The notes below the pieces were generated by a model, which was given only the letters and a program-made list of their open reading frames with translations, did no database searches and was not told the origin of the DNA. A program made the position numbers and the translations under genes. A stretch of 64,000 bases of DNA from Taudactylus pleione (taxonomy: Eukaryota; Chordata; Amphibia; Anura; Myobatrachidae), in contig JAUIMM010000695.1 in the NCBI GenBank assembly GCA_031769625.1, forward strand, positions 335,001-399,000, read 5' to 3'. Shown piece by piece: positions 26,616 through 36,300 of the stretch (its first letter is position 1; each line of letters opens with the position of its first letter).

Positions 26616-26888
26616 CTCTCCACCAGCCCGACACCCCGCAGTGCCTCGCGTACAGCCGATTCGGCACACAGAGAAAAATGGGGAAGGGACCGAGGACCAA
26701 AAGCACATTTATCATAACCATTTACATTCCATAGTGCGCTAAAATGTTTTATTGCTTATACAACAAAATGAAAATATTATATAGTACGGGTAATGTTAAA
26801 TTATCTCTGCGAATCTTGTAACAAAGTGAGTTCCCATCAGTTCCGAACATACTATACAAGCGCCATACATATAGGAACTTTTTGGGAA

Positions 26889-26949
26889 TAAAAGACAACA
26901 CGTCAGTACTGTGAGACAACAAGCTAACCATTACGCCACCGTGCTGCCC
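26889..26949 (-). mobile_element. tRNA-like SINE head fragment
   Basis: The minus strand contains GGCAGCACGGTGGCGTAATG followed by GTTAGC and TCTCACAG. This resembles the widespread vertebrate repeat head with CACGGTGGC and GTGGTTAGCAC words. It lacks the B-box part and any tail, so it is a truncated fragment. Confidence 0.4.
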
Positions 26950-27050
26950 TCTAACATCTATATGCTAGTATTTTTCCCTTACAGGAGATCATGTTTGTGT
27001 GTTAAGATGACTATATAGATGATGAGCTTTGTAGAGAAAAGTCCCACATA

Positions 27051-28425
27051 CAGTACTGTGCTAAAGTATTAGGCAGGTGTGGGAAAAATGCTGCAAAGTA
27101 AGAAATAGAAGTGTTAATAGTTATTTTTATCAATTAATAAAATGCAAAGGAAATTAACAGAAGAGGAATCTAAATCAAATCAATATTTGGTGTGACCACA
27201 CTTTGCATCAATTCCTCTAGGTACACTTGCACAACGTTTTTGAAGGAACTCGGCAGGGAGGTTGTTCCAAACATCTCGGAGAAGTAACCACACATCTTCT
27301 ATGGATGTAGCTTGCTCATATCCTTCTGTCTCTTCATGTAATCCCAGACAGACTCTATGATGGTGAGATCGGGCTCTGTGGATGTAGCTTGCTCATATCC
27401 TTCTGTCTCTTCATGTAGTCCCAGACAGACTCTATGATGGTGAGATCAGGGCTCTGTGGATGTAGCTTGCTCATATCCTTCTGTCTCTTCATGTAGTCCC
27501 AGACAGACTCTATGATGCTGAGATCAGGGCTCTATGGATGTAGCTCGCTCACATCCTTCTGTCTCTTCATGTAATCCCAGACAGACTCTATGATGGTGAG
27601 ATCAGGGCTCTGTGGATGTAGCTCGCTCACATCCTTCTGTCTCTTCATGTAGTCCCAGACAGACTCTATGATGCTGAGATCAGGGCTCTATGGATGTAGC
27701 TCGCTCACATCCTTCTGTCTCTTCATGTAATCCCAGACAGACTCTATGATGGTGAGATCAGGGCTCTGTGGATGTAGCTCGCTCACATCCTTCTGTTTCT
27801 TCATGTAATCCCAGACAGACTCTATGATGGTGAGATCGGGCTCTGTGGATGTAGCTTGCTCACATCCTTCTGTCTCTTCATGTAATCCCAGACAGACTCC
27901 ATGATGCTGAGATCAGGGCTCTGTGGATGTAGCTCGCTCACATCCTTCTGTCTCTTCATGTAATCCCAGACAGACTCTATGATGGTGAGATCAGGGCTCT
28001 GTGGATGTAGCTTGCTCACATCCTTCTGTCTCTTCATGTAATCCCAGACAGACTCTATGATGGTGAGATCAGGGCTCTGTGGATGTAGCTTGTTCATATC
28101 CTTCTGTCTCTTCATGTAATCCCAGACAGACTCTATGATGGTGAGATTGGGCTCTGTGGATGTAGCTCGCTCACATCCTACTGTCTCTTCATGTAATCCT
28201 AGACAGACTCCATGATGGTGAGATCAGGGCTCTGTGGGGGCCATATCATCACTTCCAGGACTCCTTGTTCTTCTTTACGGTGAAGATCGTTCTTGATGAC
28301 AATGGCTGTATGTTTGGGGTCATTGTCCTGCTGCAGAATAAATTTGGAGCCAATCAGACGCCTCCCTGATGGTATTGCATTCATGTCTTTTATCAATATT
28401 TCTTGCAAAGTTTGTAATGGAATCT
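27051..28425 (-). mobile_element. Tc1/mariner-like transposon relic, 5' part missing
   Basis: The left end is CAGTACTGTGCTAAAGTATT after a TA dinucleotide, a typical Tc1-type terminal repeat. On the minus strand the transposase C-terminal part is readable: 28199-28408 encodes LQQDNDPKHTA and WPPQSPDLT followed by IMESV, which contain the second Asp and the region of the final acidic residue of the DDE/D catalytic triad. At 27190-27300 the last part reads EDVWLLLRDVWNNLPAEFLQ-like sequence. In between, a 78-bp piece has been amplified (27301-28237). The N-terminal DNA-binding half and the right terminal repeat are not seen; near 28420 the homology stops. Non-functional. Confidence 0.85.
27301..28237 (-). 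repeat. 78-bp minisatellite made from transposase coding sequence, about 12 copies
   Basis: Each 78-bp unit translates on the minus strand as a 26-codon piece containing HPQSPDLTIIESV and WDYMKRQKDV, i.e. the conserved region around the last catalytic acidic residue of a Tc1 transposase. Some units are 77 bp (GATCGGG instead of GATCAGGG), which breaks the frame; four neighbouring units stay in frame at 27822-28115. The array lies between unrepeated upstream and downstream transposase parts, so it arose by tandem amplification inside one element. Confidence 0.92.
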
Positions 28426-29267
28426 GAGTGGGATCGTCACTAGGCCCCTTACAGGCATAGAGGATTGAGGTGGGCAGCTTGTGCCTGTGGGTGACGCATG
28501 TCTATCTGCCGATGAGGGTATTGCAGGCAGATCTGGAAATGATTGTTTCATTAGGGGAGATCCCTCCGTCTCTCCCCCTCCCTCCAATAACTGCTGGATT
28601 TAGTTTGGCAGGCGAGACGCGCTGCTTCCGTCTTCCGCATCACTCTCCTGAGCCCAGGACTTTCCTGACACAGATCCTCCTGTAATCCTATCAATGTAAA
28701 GATTACAACAGCTTAAAAACATTAGGGTTTTCTTGTTAATAAAACAAAAACGCAGCCCAAAACTAACAAAACAAAAAGAAAACAGACATCAAAATCCGCA
28801 TATTACAAAAGTGGTGAAGAAAATAAAACAAAAAAGAATAATAATTTGGCAATGAGGAATTTTAATCCTTTGCAGTAAGCCATTAGGGTACAGCAGCAAG
28901 TGGCATTAGGAAATGGCAGAGCCTGGTTGTGCCACAGGCAGAGGGTCAGTTTTGCACACCTCTGCCTATGGACATACCATCTCCCGTTATACCCAAATGC
29001 CACCTGCAAACCCTTAGCAGCCATCCACCATTTGCATTATTATAACAAAATAAATACCTCTGGGTAGAAAGGTCTTTTTCTTCCCTGCTGACTCATCCGA
29101 GGGGGAAGGGGGGGATACGCTCCGCAATCAAATGGTTTCTATTGATTGCCCCCTATGAGTCAAGTCCTTTAAAGAGACCAATATATATTGTTGGTGGCAT
29201 CAGAGACACTAATACAAACATTGCTATATCTTATTGTGGCTTACCTAGCTGACCCACGTAGACGAGC
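28426..29267. other. Intergenic sequence downstream of the MROH-like frame
   Basis: Nothing supported. It contains an AT-rich stretch near 28740-28860 with several AATAAA-like and complementary TTTATT words but no repeat or gene I recognise. Confidence 0.5.
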
Positions 29268-31042
29268 TCAGGGGTCTGTCACTGTTGTTAGACATCTCCA
29301 CTTCAGTCCTAGGTCCTGCGATGCCCTCCTGACAGCCGCCCGTCTATCAGGACAATATGAGCGATTTGCTGTATCTAGACTAAGCCACAAGTCCCTGTAG
29401 TCAACCATGGTGAGCTCCTCATAGGCGATATACTCCTTCATAGCATTAATCTGCCTCACTGCTGCCCAGATATCCATAGCTGTGAGCAGATGGTTTGCTG
29501 CCTGTATCAGCATGGGCTTAAGGAGATGTTTTCTTGCCAGCTCATGATACACCGCCTGTGCATACCTTGTGTCCTGCCACTCGCTGCCCTCTTCCAGCGC
29601 CATGGCCGTGCAGCCCAGGTGAGGAAGGCATTGGCTGAGACAGATGGCGGCAGCAGATACAATATCCGTATCCTGGCTCTGTAGCTTTATCATCAGCGAT
29701 AAGCACTGTTCTTTAATCAGCCTCTTAATGGGACTCCACGGGAACACGCTGTATCTGTCCTCTATCTCCCCAAATAGTATAGTTGAATACAGTTCGATGT
29801 CACGAAGGCCATAATCCATATATCTTATGACGTGGTGGAGGACTTGGTCATACTTCTTCCATGTTTTATGGTGAAGCATCTGTATTACCGCCAGTAATGT
29901 TGTTAGCATCATAGGGAGCAGCTGTTGGTGTCGCCTGTTCAGCTTTTGCAGGATAGTTATAAATACATTTCTGTATCTCAGGGCCTGGTCTGGTGATCCC
30001 CTGGCAGAATTTGTGATGCCTTCTAGGACTTTCGTGCAAATGTTGATATCAATGTCATCCAACATGCGTAACATCTCCTCAATGACCAGATCGTACAAGT
30101 GCCCAGTGACACAATCTGGGTATGCCAGGAGAGCAGCGCAGATACTGACGATGGTCATTTTGTTGTGCATGTTGCTGGATTTCCATAAAGGCATAAGATG
30201 ACCCAGAATGTCCTTGCAGTGTCTGATCTGGACAAGCACTGTAACGTAGTCCTCAGGGGAAGCACATGTATTGCTGTGTGTGTCACTTAGCACTGGCTGA
30301 TGTATTGCTCCTGTGCCATAAGGGAGAAGTGCTGTGCTGGGGCCTCCTTGCTCTATACTCCACATAGATCTTCTGCATGGGTCATCCAGCACAGACTCTA
30401 CTTGTACTATGGCGGTTATCATTATATCCTCACTATCAGGATTATTCCTGCTCTGTGTTTCCCAGGTGCTGAGCAGCACGCAGGCTTTGGTGAGATATCC
30501 TTTTATTCCTGGCTCTAGAACAGCCGCACCTTCCATGGTCAAAACAGCATATGGATCATTATAGCCAGAGCTCTTTGGGTGCGGGGATCAGTCGCAGTTT
30601 CCATCAAAGTACATATGACTGGCAGCATGTGACCCAGGAAAGAGAGCGGCACACTGGTATATGACATGGCAGCCGCCAGCGTGGTAAGTGCTGACAGCGG
30701 AGGGAAGCGCGAGGCGGCCTGTATACAGTTCTGCAGCTCCCAGATGATAATCTCCGTGTAATGTTTGGCTAAAAGGAACAGAACTTTACTTGCTGCAAGC
30801 CAGGGGGCGCCACTGTCTATCTGCTCTGCCTCCAGCATGAAGCTTAGCACAATAGGTATTATACGCTCTGTAAACAAGCCATCCGCGTCCTTCCTTATTT
30901 CTAGGACATGGCAGAAGAAGTCCAAGATGATGTGCACCTGATGAATAGGCAGCCACTTGTACCCCAGGACATTACTTAGCTGATCTACTGTACAAAACAG
31001 TTTTCCCAATGCCATTTTCTCTATGATCTCTGTATAAATTCC
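29268..31042 (-). CDS. Maestro/MROH-like HEAT-repeat protein, C-terminal part, frameshifted
   Basis: Two abutting minus-strand frames: 31015-30539 (158 codons from an ATG) and 30542-29268 (424 codons; its first codon is TTG, so it is not an independent gene). Both encode leucine-rich helical repeats; the stretch around RDIELYSTILFGEIEDRY and LMIKLQSQDTDIVSAAA resembles the C-terminal HEAT region of maestro heat-like repeat (MROH) proteins. The frames meet at a T4 run: one extra T would join them, so this is a single-base deletion or a sequence error. Upstream, the frame is open only to 31042, where CCGCCTTCTAG/G looks like a splice acceptor; further upstream exons were not found. MROH proteins are usually much longer and many-exonic, so this is a fragment, a retro-type copy or a decaying gene. 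No function is proposed. Confidence 0.6.
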
Positions 31043-31739
31043 CTAGAAGGCGGCATGATGGCCAGGCTCTTCTGGTCTTCCGGCAGAGTCCTATCCATTG
31101 TTATATGGACTCTATGCATTGTGTATAATAGGGATCTTACCAACTGTTGTATTAAGACTGTAAGAAGCGTAGTCTGAAATCGTAGTCAAAATCCGTTAAA
31201 TATAGTCGTCGTCAGAAATGAATAAGAAAAAGAGGGAGGCATTACTAAGGAGGAAGCTCTATTTTTATTTCCCCCACATCCGATTACAGCCATTATTTAT
31301 CACCTCCCTAGCTATATCAAGGCTGGTTCACCACGCCCCCAACTACCTGTCCACAGAGACTAGCCATTTGCGGTGAGGCTGCAAGCCGCGCACTGCAGCA
31401 GGGTTTGTGGTAGAAGACAGAGGTGCACGCTTCATTCCCCGCTATACGGAGGTAACTGGGACTTGTCTTACACCATGATCGCTTTTGGTCCAGTGAGCAT
31501 TAATATATACACTACCGGACTCCGTAAGTGAATGGGGAATTATGTGATGTGACTCTGTTACACTGATCAATACGTGTAAACAATAGACCATATCCACGGG
31601 CATTATAATCCACGCACATCCTGGTGTTCTATTCATTTCACTCTAATCATCTAACAATAATGGCTTTGAGCGATTAGTGACTGTGTATTTGCCATTTTAT
31701 TATTGCTGGACACGAAGGAGATGAACAACTAAACACTAA

Positions 31740-32032
31740 AGGCGGGTATCCACTACTAGATATACAAACGAGAGCACGACTACGACATTGCAGTCGTGCT
31801 CTCGTTTCTATATCTAGTGATGTGCCTACACTGAACGTTCACTAGTTTAGTCCAGGCATATCCATCATCCCCGCCCATGCTGAACCTGACGAGATCGTCA
31901 GGTTGACCAGCATGTACGGGCGATGATAGATGTCGGAAGCGACCAGCGTGCACGCGCATCGCCGATTGCTTCCGACCAAAGCATGCCCGACACATGCGCA
32001 ATTTGCTAAAATCGCCTAGTGGATACCCCCCT
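31740..32032. mobile_element. PIF/Harbinger-like MITE, 293 bp, TAA target duplication
   Basis: The ends are inverted: AGGCGGGTATCCACTA on the left and AGTGGATACCCCCCT on the right, flanked by TAA on both sides (31737-31739 and 32033-32035), the target-site type of PIF/Harbinger elements. Inside, ACGAGAGCACGACT and its complement form a hairpin. No transposase is present. Confidence 0.7.
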
Positions 32033-32916
32033 TAAATTATACAATCTTTACAAGCTTGCAGTCATCGAGTGGATACTTCTAGGATTATATCTCTCTTAAA
32101 GTGACCTTGTTTCTATATTTTAGTAATTGATTTTATTATTCAATTGTGTATACTAATATGAGATATTTATCTGTTCCTGATGTGATGATACATTTTGAAT
32201 ATATTATGCTGTTGGTATGTTGTACTTTAATATTATTTTATTGAAATAAATAAGTGATGCTGAGGAAGCCTTTTATAGCCTATTGCTATACAATCAAACA
32301 TAAGTATACCTTTATTATTGGTTGTCGATCCTCAGCGCAGTCCATTTGTGGGTTTTCTGGTATAGATATTTTGTAGACCAGATGAGCTGCTGGTGGATGG
32401 ACTAGCAGCAGTGGGTAAGATGCAGTATTTTATTTATATTTACTTAGAGCGCCAGGACTTTTGGACACACAGCCTTCTTCTGACTGATTGAGCCCAAGCC
32501 TCTCATTTTTACCACCACACTCACAGCCTTGTTGATGACTGTTGTTAAGCATTTTATTAAAGAATTTTATAAATGCAGATAAACTATACAAAGTTTTTTT
32601 TTTCCCCCAGCTTTTCTGCCTTGTGGTCATACTAAACATTGAGAGGAACATAGAACAACACCGTGTAGGTGAGGAAAGAATTCAGCTCAAGGGTAATGTA
32701 CATGAAATGAATTTTATTATAATAATACTGGAAGACATTATAGGACATGTATAGCTTATTGTCAGGCAGCCAAATCCAACCGTATGCAATGGCAGATGTG
32801 GGAATAGCCTGTAGGAGGGGAGGGGTTGATAGATCAATGGCTTTATCGTTGTGCTACTTTTCCGTCCACTCTGGTCAGCTGGTTAATACTATGGCGACCA
32901 GGCTCCGATCCAGCCC

Positions 32917-32922
32917 TTTATT
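32917..32922 (-). terminator. Candidate RORC polyadenylation signal
   Basis: AATAAA on the minus strand, about 280 bases past the RORC stop codon. A second candidate lies at 32713-32718. Choice between them cannot be made from sequence alone. Confidence 0.3.
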
Positions 32923-33200
32923 ACAGTCCAGCATCCAATTCCAAACTCGACCTCATTTTTGAGCCCAATAATTAATGGCAACATCTGACAGTGTAAATAC
33001 ATGTTCAGTCACTGCTAGATGGGTATTGGGATGGGATGAGGAGTTTAAGAGCACATTGTATTTTATATAAGTATTTTCTATGATGTTCAATGACAATTAT
33101 TATTGAGGACACAATGTTGTTCGGGGACAAGTCTGAGGCTCCTGTGACTGGAGGGACGGATCTGCTAGACGTGAGCTGGGTGACGCCGCCAATAGTCCCA

Positions 33201-33347
33201 TCATGAGTTCTCAGGCTCCAAGATAAATAGCTCCTTGTACAGTGGGGGGAACCTCTCCCACGCAACGCCCAGGTACATCTGCCTGAAGATGTTCAGTTTC
33301 TCCACGTGTAGCTGGCATATGGCGGAGAGCCTGTCCTTCTGTGGAAG
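33201..33347 (-). CDS. rorc: RORC terminal coding exon: helix 11, AF-2 helix and stop (147 bp)
   Basis: Acceptor CATGTTTCCAG; reads [41 protein letters not shown] and ILEPENS then TGA. The His-Tyr-Phe set that locks helix 12 is conserved in spacing; the tail after ELF is short, as in ROR-gamma. Confidence 0.96.
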   Translation of the reverse strand, partial: LPQKDRLSAICQLHVEKLNIFRQMYLGVAWERFPPLYKELFILEPENS

Positions 33348-36300
33348 CTGGAAACATGGGGGAAATAATGAACAAGCTTTTAGGTCTGATCATCCTGTCA
33401 CGCTGTAATGTTTGCGCAGCATGCCGCCATTTCTCCTACTGACCAACACCTACGGGTGTGAGAACTGTGCTCAGAGAGACCCCGAATATTGGCTGGCCTA
33501 GTGGTAAGAGCAGTCTTTCTGCTGCCACTCAGTATCGCCATCACTCAGGTTGTCTGCATGTAGGAAGAGAGCGTATGTAAGTCGTGTGGTACCTGGGTAG
33601 AATAACCTGGGTAGGATAGGGAGGTAGATAAGGTTTGGGGGCAAAGTCTTGTTGTGTGATGGACAGCATTGCAGAGTGGCTGGGTGTAACCTGGGATGGG
33701 GGCAGGTGAGGGGTGTGGTACCTGGGTAGAATAGCCTGGGTAGGTTAGGGAGGTTGATAAGGTTCAGGGGCTGGGCAAAGTCTTGTGGTGTGATGGAGGG
33801 CATTGCAGTGTGTCTGGATGTAACCTGGGATGGGGGCAGGTGAGGGGCGTGGTACCTGGGTAGAATAGCCTGGGTTGGTTAGGGAGGTTGATAAGGTTCA
33901 GGGGCTGGGCAAAGTCTTGTTGTGTGATGGAGGGCATTGCAGAGTGTCTGGATGTAACCTAGGATGGGGGCAGGTGAGGCGTGTGGTACCTGGGTAGAAT
34001 AGCCTGGGTAGGTTAGAGTGGTAGATAAGGTTCGGGGCTGAGCAAAGTCTTGTGGTGTGATGGAGGGCATTGTAGAGTGGCTGGGTGTAACCTGGGATGG
34101 GGACAGGTGAGGGGTGTGGTACCTGGGTAGGTTAGGAAGGTGGATAAGGTTCGGGGACTGAGCAAAGTCTTGTGGTGTCATGGAGCGCATAGCAGAGTGG
34201 CTGGGTTGGGGGATGGGGACAGGTGAGGGGTGTGGTACCTGGGTAGAACAACCTGGGTTGGTTATGGATGTGGATAAGGTTTGGGGGCTGGGCAAAGTCT
34301 TGTGGTGTGATGGAGGGTATTGCAGAGTGACTGGGTGTAACATGGGATGGGGGCAGGTGAGGCGTGTGGTACCTGAGTAGAATAGCCTGGGTTGGTTAGG
34401 GTGGTAGATTAGGTTTGGGGACTGGGCAAAGTCTTGTTGTGTGAAGTGGGGCATTGCAGAGTGACTGGATATAACCTGGGATGGGGGCAGGTGAAGGGTG
34501 TGGTACCTGGGTAGAATAGCCTGGGTAGGTTAGGGAGGTGGATAAGGTTTAGGGGCTGGGCAGTCTTGTTGTGTGAGGGAGGGCATTGCAGAGTGACTGG
34601 GTGTAACCTGGGATGGGGGCAGGTGAGGGTGTGGGTGAGAGGTGCAGATCTTGTACAGCTTGGAGGGATTTGGGAGATATTTTTAGGTAAATGTTGACTT
34701 TGTTAGAACTTGAAGTTTATATTTAATAGTAGAGGAACATTTTGGGGAATATTTTATGGATATCGAGTGTTTTTTGGGGGTACCTGCAAGTATCATGGAT
34801 GACCTGATTGTATCCATGGAGGTCCACAGCAGATATTGGAGATGTCTGGTGCAATCACCCGTTTTTGATTGTCATAGCAGCCCCATAGGTTTCTATGGGG
34901 GCTGATTAAATGCCAACTTTACCAAGCTTGTCCCGGGAGCTAATTTTCTGTTTAGATTGTGTTACTTGTTGTTGCCTATGGGCTACAGATCTCATTCGTG
35001 ACCGGGAGAGGGATCTGCAGAATGAGAGATCTAATGTATATGGAGGCATTTGGTATGATCTGTGTAGAGATGATGATGATGAAATTCAGATGAGTTTATT
35101 TGTTTTAGCAAAAGAAGTGGTATATTGTGTATACTGTATCTGTAGGTAGAGAAGAGGACGGAGCATTGGTACACTACAACTGATAGAGGGGGTGGAGTAA
35201 TGGCCTTTACATTTAGCAGTGATCATATCATTCCTGTGACTAACAATATGGCTGTTATACAAGATATAATCGTGATTTGGTTATGGCAAATGTTGATATG
35301 GATTGTACTGACTGTAAGACTAGCACTAGTGGTTCCCTGACCTTGGTATAAATGCCCTCCCGATGGGTAGTCCGCAGTAGGTGTCTGAAGGCCAAATGTA
35401 ACTTCCTGTGAAGAGTCTCCACTTTCTGCTTCTCCTGTAACCAGGGGCGACCTGAGGAAAGTTATGAAGAGTTGTGAGGAGTTTACAGCAAGTTCAGATG
35501 ATATGCTGGAGCGAGCATGTTATTACTGTCTCCCTTATTGCCCAGACCTGAAGAGTTTGTTGCTGCTTAGATAATAAAGAATTATCATGATATCATATTA
35601 GAAATTGGTATGTAAAGGATTCCTGGCTAATTTATGGAAAGTGTAACTGGCATTGCACAATGAGGCCTCATAGAAGCACATTATATGTGTTATGATTTAC
35701 TGCCGGACATGAGCCCAGCGGTTGTAATCCCGACACCAGCATGCCGAAGATTGTGGATACCGACAGAGGTAAGTAAGCTATCTAACCCTCCCCTCTCTCC
35801 CCCCTAACCCTCTCTTAGGGGTACCTAACCCTAACCTCCCCCCAGGGGTGCCTAAACCTAAACCTCCCCTCCCCGCACCCTAAACCAAACCCTCCCGAGA
35901 GGGGGGTGCCTAACCCTAACCCCCCTTCCCCTAGCCTGACCCCAACCCTCCAGGGGGGGTGCCTAACCCTAAGTCCCCCCGGGAGCCCCTAAACCTAACC
36001 CTCATTATACAATGCTGAACACAATAACCCTGCCCCTCAGTCATTATACAATGCTGAACACAATAACCCAGCTCCTCAGTCATTATACAATGCTGAACAC
36101 AATAACCCTGCCCCTCAGTCATTATACAATGCTGAACACAATAACCCTGCCCCTCAGTCATTATACAATGCTGAACACAATAACCCTGCTCCTCAGTCAT
36201 TATACAATGCTGAACACAATAACCCTGCCCCTCAGTCATTATACAGTGCTGAACACAATAACCCTGCCCCTCAGTCATTTTACAATGCTGATCACAATAA

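Larger units (their letters stand above)
24081..27050. other. Intergenic sequence with transposon fragments
   Basis: No gene is supported. The stretch contains a (TA)n run, a complete hAT-type MITE (24909-25085), a possible second MITE (26070-26615) and a short SINE-like fragment (26889-26949), each listed separately. The first 200 bases repeat words from the preceding array's flank (CATTTACCTT and CATATACCTT with TCAAATAATGG-like sequence), perhaps an old partial duplication. Confidence 0.5.
31043..33200. other. Region between MROH-like frame and RORC stop codon, including RORC 3' UTR
   Basis: No coding exon is supported. A Harbinger-like MITE lies at 31740-32032. The part adjoining 33200 must contain the RORC 3' untranslated region; minus-strand AATAAA hexamers occur at 32917-32922 and 32713-32718. 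A TTTATATTTACTTAGAGCGC segment at 32432-32451 resembles the head of the dispersed family seen at 46523 and 51150. Confidence 0.5.

Noticed and set aside
30539..30542. Second MROH-like frame read as an independent gene with its own start
   Set aside because: Its first codon is TTG, and the frame continues the upstream HEAT sequence after a one-base shift.
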